NCBI RefSeq assembly: GCF_937873925.1
Contig: NZ_CALNAT010000102.1
Location: forward strand, 1 to 9,271
DNA length: 9,271 nucleotides
Source: an uncultured Proteiniphilum sp.
GTDB taxonomy: Bacteria; Bacteroidota; Bacteroidia; Bacteroidales; Dysgonomonadaceae
Reading direction: 5' to 3'
The notes under the pieces were generated by a model. It did not search any database. It was not told the DNA's origin and worked only from the letters and a program-made list of their open reading frames with translations. This document shows, piece by piece, positions 1-7,179 of this stretch. Positions within the stretch are counted from its first letter, which is position 1. Each line of letters begins with the position of its first letter. The position numbers and the translations under genes are program-made.

Positions 1-236
1 CCGAATTCGGTAGATAAAGTTTCCAGTGCTTTGTGTAGATCACTCCCATCTTTACCCGCGAAAAGATACGAAACACTGTTACCGCGCAAGTGTGTCAGGT
101 ATTCTTCCGAAACGGTTTTACCCAGAACGGCAATGACATTGTCGCCGTTGAGGTTGTCGCCCATATAGCTTAGTTTCCCTTTGGGGTCGAGGATGATAGC
201 CGAAACGGAGGAAGTTCTGTCGCCGATACCGCCTCG
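1..236 (-). pseudogene. Dihydrofolate reductase-like (RibD C-terminal) fragment, 5' truncated
   Basis: Reading leftward from 236 there are 78 open codons that run off the window. The translation contains DPKGKLSYMGDN, then NGDNVIAVLGKTVSEEYL, then SYLFAGKDGSDL. This is the typical central part of Bacteroidota 'dihydrofolate reductase family' proteins (RibD C-terminal fold), which are putative NADPH-dependent reductases of about 200-240 residues. The first 70-90 residues of the family, including the usual start near the first beta strand, are missing. The frame is closed by a TAA at 239-237, with no start codon before the internal Met at about 165. The bases upstream belong in another frame to an unrelated exported protein (start at 445). 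I infer that a deletion or rearrangement removed the 5' end, so no functional enzyme is expected. The family call rests on recalled family patterns, not a search. The 3' end lies outside the window. Confidence 0.66.
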
Positions 237-445
237 TTATGTTTTTTGTTCTTTTCCGCGACCAACACTTCTTTTTCCAGATAGAGTTTTGTAAGTTTCT
301 CTCTGTCTTTCTCCAATTTTATCTGAAGATCTGCTAATTCTTTTTGTTCTTTTGAAAGCATGGATATATCTTTCGGTTGTTGCGCCCGAACAGTCGCCGA
401 GGAAACTGCGATGAAAATAAGGGAGGCTAAAATGAATCGTTTCAT
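170..445 (-). CDS. Small exported coiled-coil protein, probably truncated and fused out of frame
   Basis: The 91-codon ORF begins with a clear signal peptide (MKRFILASLIFIAVSSATVRA, cleavage likely before QQPKD). A charged helical stretch rich in Lys, Glu and Leu follows (about residues 28-70, SKEQKELADLQIKLEKDREK) and should form a coiled coil. Short Bacteroidota exported proteins of unknown function look like this and usually continue the helix for longer. Here the last 20 or so codons (ATELPPFRLSS onward) are rich in Pro and Ser, and they are the out-of-frame reading of the dihydrofolate reductase-like fragment. The native part therefore probably ends near 225-245. I chose the ATG at 445 because the signal peptide starts there; an in-frame ATG at 550 would add 35 residues that include the 500-533 hairpin and would bury the signal peptide. 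No good promoter was found upstream. The product may be exported but is likely non-functional. Confidence 0.55.
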   Translation of the reverse strand: MKRFILASLIFIAVSSATVRAQQPKDISMLSKEQKELADLQIKLEKDREKLTKLYLEKEVLVAEKNKKHNEAVSATELPPFRLSSSTPKGN

Positions 446-499
446 AGTTATAATTTGGAATTGTTCTGTGAAATTGAAATGTTTTGATACACACATAAA

Positions 500-547
500 C
501 AATGCCGGAAGATAATATGTTCTCCCGACATTGTTCTTTTTTATCTT
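500..547 (+). terminator. Terminator-like hairpin with T tract in the divergent intergenic region
   Basis: CAATGCCGGAAGA (500-512) pairs with TTCTCCCGACATTG (520-533), giving a stem of about 13 pairs with two mismatches around a short AT-rich loop. On the plus strand it is followed by TTCTTTTTTATC, the form of an intrinsic terminator. No plus-strand gene precedes it in the window, so it may be an orphan left by a rearrangement. It could also be a structure in the leader of the minus-strand transcript. Shape and T tract are seen directly; function is inferred. Confidence 0.4.
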
Positions 548-607
548 CATTCATTCTCTCTATAGATCAACAGTAAAAAATTATCCCCAACTTTCATTTA
601 TGTCCAA

Positions 608-615
608 TATATTTG
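608..615 (+). promoter_or_regulatory. Bacteroidota -7 promoter element for the alpha-2-macroglobulin gene
   Basis: TATATTTG matches the Bacteroidota -7 consensus TAnnTTTG exactly. No clear TTTG is seen 19-21 bases upstream, so the -33 half is weak. Transcription would begin near 621-625. That leaves a short A/T-rich leader of about 20 bases before the ATG at 644 and argues against the upstream in-frame ATG at 623. Confidence 0.5.
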
Positions 616-643
616 TAATTTTATGTTCATAAATAATTATTCT

Positions 644-3600
644 ATGAGAAGGACACTGTTAACTATCGTAATTCTCTTCATTTCTGCATCAACTTTTATT
701 TTTAGTCAGATTACTTCTGGGCAAAACTCGCTTCCCGCCAGTCGCCGCTCTTCATCTGAATTATTTGTGTATAAATTGGACAGGAAAGATGTACGGAATC
801 TGTATCTCAAGGAAAAAAATCTCGAGGAATCCATGTTGCACACTTTTGTCATGCGCTGTACTGAAGCCAAAGATATCCCGGCTTTACCGAGAGGTAATTA
901 CATATGGGTGAAAGTGGTTGACAACAATCTGGAGTATAGCGATCATACGGTAGATAATTTTCATCATAGTATCGTAGAAGATGAAAAGGTCATGCTTTTC
1001 CTTTCCGATACGTTGGGGAATGTGATCAGTAATGCCGTAGTCAGACAAGGTTTGAAGCGGTTGAAATTTGACGAAATCACACAGACCTATAATACCTCAC
1101 GAATAGGGGACGAAAAAATTGTGGAAGTAAATAACGGCGGAGTATTACATTATATTGAATTTGAAAAGGAATCCGCTTATTACTATCGAAATAATTTTTT
1201 CAGGAGTAGTTGGTATAAAATAATGAATGGTTTCTACAGGGTATTTGAACCGGACAGAGCTTACATACAGGACAAATACGACGGTTTTGTCGTATTCAGT
1301 AAACCCAAATACAAACCGGGAGAAACAGTCCGCTTCAAAGCATATATCAATCACAATGGCAGGCCATACAATGAAAAAACGGAGGTTTCGCTCGTCTCCT
1401 ACTACCCTGTAAGAATAGACACTACGCTGACAACCCTTCAGCCTTATCGTCCCGGAATGTATGAATGGGAGTTTTTGCTGTCCGACAGCCTGAAACTGCA
1501 TCTGGATAATAGTTATAATATTGTTTTAAAAACCAGGGGTAAACATACCAATGACATAATAGGCAACTTTTATTACGAAGAGTATGAATTGGGACGGATC
1601 TCTTTCGAGGCGAAAGCAGACAGGGAGAAATATGTGAAAGGCGATACGGTGAAACTGCAATTCCGCGCCAGCGATGAAAACGGCATGCCGGTGTATGACG
1701 GTCGTGTGGATATAACCATTCGGCCATCGAAGCGCTCTGAAAGGAAATATTACGCGGACAGGGCCTTTATTCCCGATGAAATATGGAGACATTCGTTCGA
1801 TATGAATGGTAAAGCCTCGGAAGAATTGGTATTGCCGGACTCTGTATTTATACCTGCTACGGGCATATATTATGACGTGGAATGCTCTTTTTTCGATTCC
1901 GGCAACGAGAAACACGATCAGGAACTGACTGTGTATATGGATATGCGCAACCGGCTTATCGATTTTTCCGTAGAAAAAGGTATATTGACCATAAAAGAAC
2001 TTGCCGATGGGGAGAGTACGCCGGTTCAGGCGTGGGTTACCGCCTATAATTCCGAAGTGGAAGTAATGTTCCGGGATTCGGTAAAATTGCCTTATTCGCT
2101 TCCTCTTCTATGGATCGCCAGCGATTATGAGGTAATGACCGAAACCTCTTCCGGGGAATTTTGTGTTACGGATATTAAAAAAGAGATATTGGAATACCGG
2201 TTCTTCAGGGAGGACGGAAATGTTAGGTTAGTAGTAGATAATCCGTCCCGATTCCCTTTCTGGTACACCATAAGAAAAGACAAGAAGATCATAGACAAAG
2301 GATATGTGTCTGAACTCGATTATACCTGCAGGGATAGAGGAAAGAACGGCTATATGATGCAGTTGTCCTATTTACTGGGAGAAAAGGCAAGGACCATCAC
2401 CGGAAGTTTGCCGTATGTGGAGAAAAACCTTTCTATGGAGGTCAATACACCTACGACCGTATATCCGGGACAGACCACCACGGTAGACGTGCTTGTGAAG
2501 GATAAGAAAGGTCGGCCGGTAAAAAATGCGGATATTACGGCATATGCTTTTACCTCTAAATTCGGTTCACATTCTCCCAACGTAACTATTTACGGAAAGT
2601 CGGTTTCCGGCAAGCGATTTAATAACACGCGATATGATATATCAGGGACGTCTCCGTACAATGTCAGGAGTCCGATGGAATGGGCTATCTGGAAAGAGCG
2701 GATGGGGCTCGACTCTATCGAATATTATAAGTTTTTATATCCGGAGATCTGTTATTCATACTCCGAAAAAGTTTCGGGTGAAGTGACGCAAATTGCCCCC
2801 TATGTGGTTATCGACGGGATCCCGCAGGGAGTACATATCCTATGGATCGACGAGCAGCCACATTATTTTCATCAGGCCCGGCAACTGGATGTCTATAGTT
2901 TTCCGGTAACGCCGGGGTATCATACGCTAAAGTTCCGTACATACGACAGGGAAATAACTGTAGAGGATGTACATGCCCGGGAAGGGATGAAGACGATTCT
3001 TTCCGTCAACGGGGAAAAATCAGCCGTTCTCCCGGATACCAATGAGGAAACAGATGGCCCTCCTTTGCAGGTAACCGTGAAAAAATATGACAGGAAAAAC
3101 AGAGGTCTGCTGAGCGAACGGGAAATGGTCCTACTTGAAGACCATATGATCACTGTAGACAATACTACCGGTACGGCGACCCTTCCGAATGACCAGCCTG
3201 TATATACGCCTGCAATAATGAATGCCGGGGGAATCTATTACTGGCTGAATAATTCAGTGGCACGACGCTACGATTACATAGCCCGTTCCTACGTTATGGA
3301 ACCCATTCTGGCCGGTCCGTTCCCTTACAGAGGATTTTCCACCGGAGGTAAAAATCTCGGAACCCTGTATGTCGATACTATGTTCGTAAATACTTTTGCT
3401 ATCGAGGGCGGCTATCGTTACGAAATATGGAAAAACTACCTGAAGCAGACAAAATGGAAGCAGATTCCCTTCTCATCAAAAATAAAACCTTTTTCGCCTC
3501 AGCTATCATTTTCTCAAAATGCGCTCACAGCCGAAAGTATAAGGGATATGTTCCATGCCCTGTTATTGGACCGGGTGCAACGAAAGAATGGGTTGATGAT

Positions 3601-6600
3601 CCCAAATAATACCAGTAGTGCCAGTGACAGTCCCGATACAAAAGTCAATATACGGCGAGAAACCGGATTGAACATGCCTGTTGCGAAGGATCATGAGGAC
3701 GGATGCAGGCTTAGGTTGGAGATCGGATATTTTGCCGACAAAAAAGTAACCGCTAATCCGCTGATGATACGCCTATCAACTTCAGAAGATAAAAACACTG
3801 CCCGGTATATATACTACGGTGGTACACGCAATTTTAGTAAACTCCCGGAAGGTAATTATCAAATCGATCTGATTTTCAAAGACACTACCCGGTATGCTGT
3901 CCCGGTAACACTGAAGGAGAACGGGCTGAATTATCTGAAAATAGATTCGGTCAGGCCTATGCCTGCCGATAGTATTGGCAGAAATACTTTTGCCCTGTTA
4001 TATTCCCATTTGTATATATCCAAACCGGATACTCCTTTGCCCGATAGTACGGTATATGGTGGCCCGGATAATGTCACAACGGTTCCGGCAGAAACGATAG
4101 GGAGTTTTAACAGCACCAATTATACCGGAGAAGAGATTACAGGGACTGTTCTGGACGAGAGTGGCGAACCTCTGATCGGGGCTACGGTAACGATAGAAGG
4201 GACGACTACCGGTACAGTTACCGATATCGACGGTAGATTCAGATTGCCCGACACGGGCTCCGGCAATTTGTTTGTATCCTATATCGGTTATCAACCTTTT
4301 ACCACACGGATCATCCCGGGGTATGATTATCAAATAACACTGGAAGAGGATTATAATGCCCTGGACGAAGTAGTGGTAGTCGGTTTTGGTACGGCCAAAA
4401 AAGAAATCATGACAGGGAGCGAAGGTATATTGGGTCTTCTGGATCTGTTTGATTCGCGGGAATTGGAAGGAAAACTTCCCGGGGTAGTGGCGGGCACACA
4501 AATAAGAGGAACGGCCTCGATACCGGACAGTTCCCCCCTGTTGATTATAATAAACGGAGTTCCGTACGACGGGGCTTTGTCCGATCTGGATCCCGGCAAT
4601 ATAGCGTCAATGAATGTTGTGAAAGATGCCGATACGGCTATTTATGGGTTCCGTGCCGCCAACGGAGTGATTTTCATAGAGACGAAAGATGGAGTGTCCC
4701 CAACCGTATCCCCTGATGACAGCGGTTTCCCGGATGGATGGGACAATGCAAACACGCTCAGGACAAACTTCCATGACGATGCTTTCTGGTATCCCAGCCT
4801 TTCCACCGGAAGCGACGGTACCGTCTCTTTCGAAGTGACTTATCCGGACGATATAACGAGTTGGAACGCCAACTTCATTGCTGTAGGCGGACGAAAACAG
4901 ACCGATAAGGCGCAACTAAACATAAAGTCGTTTAAGCCGCTTAACGCACAGCTCTCCATGCCGCAATTCGCCATCCTGAACGATAGTCTGAATGTGATAG
5001 GAAGATTGACCAATCATCTGGGTGACACCGTGAAAATTAAGCGGTCAATCGAGTGGCAGGGAAACAGATCCGAAGAATCTATCACTTTGCTGAACTCCTA
5101 TGTGGATACTATCCCGGTATTTGCGAATGAATCCGATAGTGTCAGTATCACTTACTCGATGACGATGGAAAGCGGCTATTTTGACGGTGAGCGGCGGACA
5201 ATCCCCATATATCAGTCCGGAATATTGGAATCCCATGGAGAATTTGCCGTATTGGGCGATACCGTGAGCCACCGGTTCCGGACTAATCCTGCCCTCGGCA
5301 AGGTGACAATCCATGCGGAAGCTTCTGCTATGCAATCGTTTTTGGATGAGATCGATAGAATAGATCGTTATCCCTACCTGTGTAATGAACAGATCGCCTC
5401 CAAGATAAAAGCGCTCTTGCTGAAAAAACGCATTTGCCCGATGTTCGGGATGGAGTTCAAGGAGGACAATAAGATCAGGAGTCTCCTACGGCGACTTGAA
5501 AGAAATAAGAACAGCGATAATTTGTGGGGATGGTGGAACCAAGACAAAACAGAACTATGGATATCCAAACAAATCGTAGAAGCGATGCTCGACGCCGACG
5601 CCGACGGATATAAAGTCAACTTCAATAAACAGGGTGCATTGGATGCACTTATTCGTGAACTGAATCGTCGCTTGTCGATAGCGAAAGAAGTAAGCGACGA
5701 CAGTTTTATAAAACACGAATTATTGAATCTACTGGAATTGCTCAGGAAACTCGATGCAAAAATCGATTATGACCAATATTTCCGGTTGGTATCGTCATTG
5801 ACCGATATTACGGTCAATGACAGGTTGAAAAGTATGCAAATGGCATTGTTGCTCGACGTAAATGATAAACCGCAAGTAGATTCCCTTTTGAGTCTTTCAT
5901 CCGAAACCATGCTGGGCTCCGTCTATTGGGGAGAAAAAGAGAAGGAGGGAATACCGCCGGGGCATTTTATGCTGCCCAATGTCAATAATACGGAAAACAC
6001 GCTTGCAGCGTACCGTATCCTTCGGGAGACGGGAGGGTATGATGAACAGTTGGAGAAGATAAGAAATTATTTTTTCGAGATACGCAAAAGCGGTTCCTGG
6101 CAGAATACCTATGAATCCGCCCGTATTATGGAAACCATTATGCCCGACATGATAAAGCCGGAAGGCAGTTTTTCGGATGCAAGATTGACCATCAATGGCA
6201 AACAGTACGAAGAATTTCCGTTAACGGCGGAATTTGGAGCAGGAGAAATGATCGATGTGAGAAAAGCCGGAACCATCCCTATCTTCTTCACGGTCTTTCA
6301 GCAGGCATGGAATAATACTCCGGACAAGGCTTCGGAAGGGTTCTCCGTTGAAACGGTGTTCAGTGACAATGACGATATTGTTACTGTGCTGGAGTCGGGT
6401 AAGAGTGTTGATCTCAAAATAAGCATTACCGTCGATGCGGACGCCGAATATGTGATGATCGAGGTCCCTATTCCTGCCGGATGTTCTTATGAGTCTAAAA
6501 ACCGGGAAAATTTTTGGAAGGAAACCCATCGGGAATATTACAAAGAAAAAGTAGTTATCTTTTGCCACAAGCTATCCAAAGGAACTCACGATTTCACCAT

Positions 6601-6715
6601 AAAGTTAATTCCGAGATTTACGGGACTGTACCATCTCAATCCGGCCAAAGCCGAATTGATGTATTTTCCCACATTCTTCGGACGGGGAGATACGGGGAAA
6701 TGCGAAATACAATAA
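644..6715 (+). CDS. Exported alpha-2-macroglobulin family protein with embedded carboxypeptidase-regulatory-like and TonB-plug domains
   Basis: This 2023-residue protein starts with a signal peptide (MRRTLLTIVILFISAS...FS). There is no lipobox Cys, so it should be periplasmic or otherwise exported rather than a lipoprotein like E. coli YfhM. In order I see: an MG2-type domain at about 203-240 (DGFVVFSKPKYKPGETVRFK); further MG-type strands at about 320-375 and 600-640 (VNTPTTVYPGQTTTVDVLVK); a PEGA-like stretch at about 720-785; a carboxypeptidase-regulatory-like domain at about 1165-1240 (ITGTVLDESGEPLIGATV); the SusC-type LDEVVVVGFGT and a TonB plug to about 1350 (NGVPYDGALSDL, YGFRAANGVIFIETKDG); and the A2M domain from about 1370. 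The thioester motif CNEQ has Cys1580 and Gln1583. An alpha-toroid and a C-terminal beta domain ending in ELMYFPTFFGR complete it. Family members trap proteases covalently after bait cleavage; that role is inferred here. No beta barrel follows the plug. The ATG at 644 is chosen over 623 because the signal peptide and the promoter fit it. Confidence 0.92.
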   Translation: MRRTLLTIVILFISASTFIFSQITSGQNSLPASRRSSSELFVYKLDRKDVRNLYLKEKNLEESMLHTFVMRCTEAKDIPALPRGNYIWVKVVDNNLEYSDHTVDNFHHSIVEDEKVMLFLSDTLGNVISNAVVRQGLKRLKFDEITQTYNTSRIGDEKIVEVNNGGVLHYIEFEKESAYYYRNNFFRSSWYKIMNGFYRVFEPDRAYIQDKYDGFVVFSKPKYKPGETVRFKAYINHNGRPYNEKTEVSLVSYYPVRIDTTLTTLQPYRPGMYEWEFLLSDSLKLHLDNSYNIVLKTRGKHTNDIIGNFYYEEYELGRISFEAKADREKYVKGDTVKLQFRASDENGMPVYDGRVDITIRPSKRSERKYYADRAFIPDEIWRHSFDMNGKASEELVLPDSVFIPATGIYYDVECSFFDSGNEKHDQELTVYMDMRNRLIDFSVEKGILTIKELADGESTPVQAWVTAYNSEVEVMFRDSVKLPYSLPLLWIASDYEVMTETSSGEFCVTDIKKEILEYRFFREDGNVRLVVDNPSRFPFWYTIRKDKKIIDKGYVSELDYTCRDRGKNGYMMQLSYLLGEKARTITGSLPYVEKNLSMEVNTPTTVYPGQTTTVDVLVKDKKGRPVKNADITAYAFTSKFGSHSPNVTIYGKSVSGKRFNNTRYDISGTSPYNVRSPMEWAIWKERMGLDSIEYYKFLYPEICYSYSEKVSGEVTQIAPYVVIDGIPQGVHILWIDEQPHYFHQARQLDVYSFPVTPGYHTLKFRTYDREITVEDVHAREGMKTILSVNGEKSAVLPDTNEETDGPPLQVTVKKYDRKNRGLLSEREMVLLEDHMITVDNTTGTATLPNDQPVYTPAIMNAGGIYYWLNNSVARRYDYIARSYVMEPILAGPFPYRGFSTGGKNLGTLYVDTMFVNTFAIEGGYRYEIWKNYLKQTKWKQIPFSSKIKPFSPQLSFSQNALTAESIRDMFHALLLDRVQRKNGLMIPNNTSSASDSPDTKVNIRRETGLNMPVAKDHEDGCRLRLEIGYFADKKVTANPLMIRLSTSEDKNTARYIYYGGTRNFSKLPEGNYQIDLIFKDTTRYAVPVTLKENGLNYLKIDSVRPMPADSIGRNTFALLYSHLYISKPDTPLPDSTVYGGPDNVTTVPAETIGSFNSTNYTGEEITGTVLDESGEPLIGATVTIEGTTTGTVTDIDGRFRLPDTGSGNLFVSYIGYQPFTTRIIPGYDYQITLEEDYNALDEVVVVGFGTAKKEIMTGSEGILGLLDLFDSRELEGKLPGVVAGTQIRGTASIPDSSPLLIIINGVPYDGALSDLDPGNIASMNVVKDADTAIYGFRAANGVIFIETKDGVSPTVSPDDSGFPDGWDNANTLRTNFHDDAFWYPSLSTGSDGTVSFEVTYPDDITSWNANFIAVGGRKQTDKAQLNIKSFKPLNAQLSMPQFAILNDSLNVIGRLTNHLGDTVKIKRSIEWQGNRSEESITLLNSYVDTIPVFANESDSVSITYSMTMESGYFDGERRTIPIYQSGILESHGEFAVLGDTVSHRFRTNPALGKVTIHAEASAMQSFLDEIDRIDRYPYLCNEQIASKIKALLLKKRICPMFGMEFKEDNKIRSLLRRLERNKNSDNLWGWWNQDKTELWISKQIVEAMLDADADGYKVNFNKQGALDALIRELNRRLSIAKEVSDDSFIKHELLNLLELLRKLDAKIDYDQYFRLVSSLTDITVNDRLKSMQMALLLDVNDKPQVDSLLSLSSETMLGSVYWGEKEKEGIPPGHFMLPNVNNTENTLAAYRILRETGGYDEQLEKIRNYFFEIRKSGSWQNTYESARIMETIMPDMIKPEGSFSDARLTINGKQYEEFPLTAEFGAGEMIDVRKAGTIPIFFTVFQQAWNNTPDKASEGFSVETVFSDNDDIVTVLESGKSVDLKISITVDADAEYVMIEVPIPAGCSYESKNRENFWKETHREYYKEKVVIFCHKLSKGTHDFTIKLIPRFTGLYHLNPAKAELMYFPTFFGRGDTGKCEIQ

Positions 6716-6765
6716 ATATATGATGGCCACTTGACAGTAAGCCTCGGAACACCATTATTGTATTT
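6705..6765. repeat. Perfect 11-bp inverted repeat over the stop codon of the large gene
   Basis: AAATACAATAA (6705-6715) is the exact reverse complement of TTATTGTATTT (6755-6765), with 39 bases between. With one bulge, the match extends by a TGC/GCA at the outer ends. The left arm includes the TAA stop of the large gene, and the right arm overlaps the TTTG of the next promoter. It could form a long-loop hairpin at the transcript end, but it has no GC-rich stem or T tract, so it is a poor intrinsic terminator. Confidence 0.4.
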
Positions 6766-6794
6766 GCATTATTCAAAAATAGTAATTACTTTTG
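6763..6794 (+). promoter_or_regulatory. Strong Bacteroidota promoter upstream of the leader ORF and Hc1-like gene
   Basis: TTTG (6763-6766) is followed after exactly 20 bases by TACTTTTG (6787-6794), a full match to the -33 TTTG and -7 TAnnTTTG consensus. Transcription should start near 6800, about 14 bases before the ATG at 6814 and about 185 bases before the Hc1-like gene. It is one of the two best promoters in the window. Confidence 0.6.
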
Positions 6795-6813
6795 GGTAAT
6801 TTAAAGCCACCAC

Positions 6814-6894
6814 ATGTCCGAATCCGACTTACTAAAGCGAATAACCGAACTGAAAGCTCAAAATGAAATATCCACTCTGAATAATCAGCCTTAA
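6814..6894 (+). CDS. Possible 26-residue leader ORF or gene remnant
   Basis: The ORF reads MSESDLLKRITELKAQNE and then STLNNQP before TAA. The first 18 residues have the heptad-like spacing of a coiled coil; the rest look random. It begins about 14 bases after the predicted start of transcription from the 6763-6794 promoter, which suits a short translated leader. It may also be the 5' stub of a lost gene. I do not recognise a family, and short ORFs of this size occur by chance. Confidence 0.25.
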   Translation: MSESDLLKRITELKAQNEISTLNNQP

Positions 6895-6929
6895 AATCCT
6901 AACTCTTTGAACTGTTTTTTGGCTTTAAA

Positions 6930-6961
6930 AACCGGTTGGTCAAATACCTCCGTATAGGTAT
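6930..6961. promoter_or_regulatory. Palindromes just upstream of the Hc1-like gene (possible operator or 5' hairpin)
   Basis: Two short symmetric elements lie 25-55 bases before the start codon at 6986: the palindrome AACCGGTT (6930-6937) and the inverted repeat ATACCT-N6-AGGTAT (6944-6961). The second could form a small hairpin in the mRNA or be a binding site for a dimeric regulator. No convincing promoter directly precedes the Hc1-like gene here; a TTG at 6936 with TATATCAT near 6959 is a weak candidate only. Confidence 0.3.
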
Positions 6962-6985
6962 ATCATAAAAAATAAATAAAGAATT

Positions 6986-7156
6986 ATGCAAACATTATTA
7001 GCAAACATCAATGAACAAATCAAATTGTTTCAGGAAAACGCCGCTCAACAAGTAGACAACAACAAAGCTGCCGGCGCTCGTGCACGTAAGGCATCGTTAG
7101 AATTGGAAAAACAACTGAAAGCTTTTCGTAAAGCGTCGATCGAAGCTTCCAAGTAA
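6986..7156 (+). CDS. Hc1-like (histone H1-like) nucleoid-associated protein
   Basis: The 56-residue product has an N-terminal helix (MQTLLANINEQIKLFQENA), then NNKAAGARARKASLELEK, then a basic end (LKAFRKASIEASK). The AAGARARKASLELEK core with a following FRK motif is typical of the short histone H1-like Hc1 proteins of Bacteroidota, which run to about 55-65 residues. These are thought to bind and compact DNA through basic, Ala-rich helices in the cytoplasm. The length matches the family, so it looks complete. An A-rich leader (AAAAAATAAATAAAGAATT) replaces a Shine-Dalgarno site, as is usual in this phylum. It is probably transcribed from the 6763-6794 promoter, possibly modulated by the palindromes just upstream. 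Nothing ties its role to the large gene before it or the repair genes after it. Confidence 0.8.
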   Translation: MQTLLANINEQIKLFQENAAQQVDNNKAAGARARKASLELEKQLKAFRKASIEASK

Positions 7157-7179
7157 GGTTGATAAAGTTCGGTGAAGTG

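Noticed and set aside
237..554. A 105-codon minus-strand ORF overlapping the exported coiled-coil protein
   Set aside because: It reads across the terminator-like hairpin and the signal-peptide region in another frame, and its Arg/Ser-rich product looks like a shadow of the 170-445 gene.
623..643. ATG at 623 as the start of the large gene
   Set aside because: It would place MFINNYS before the signal peptide and would sit at or next to the predicted transcription start from the TATATTTG element; the ATG at 644 begins a normal signal peptide.
3998..4501. A long minus-strand ORF of 167 codons inside the large gene
   Set aside because: It lies opposite strongly recognisable regulatory-like and plug-domain coding sequence, and its own translation shows no family motif; it is an antisense shadow.
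4133..4694. A separate TonB-dependent receptor gene
   Set aside because: The frame is continuous with the macroglobulin on both sides, with no start, stop or beta-barrel sequence, so it is a domain within one protein.
5587..5606. Short GACGCC repeat in the large gene
   Set aside because: It is only two to three units, encodes Asp-Ala-Asp-Ala-Asp within the alpha-toroid, and is explained by amino-acid composition.
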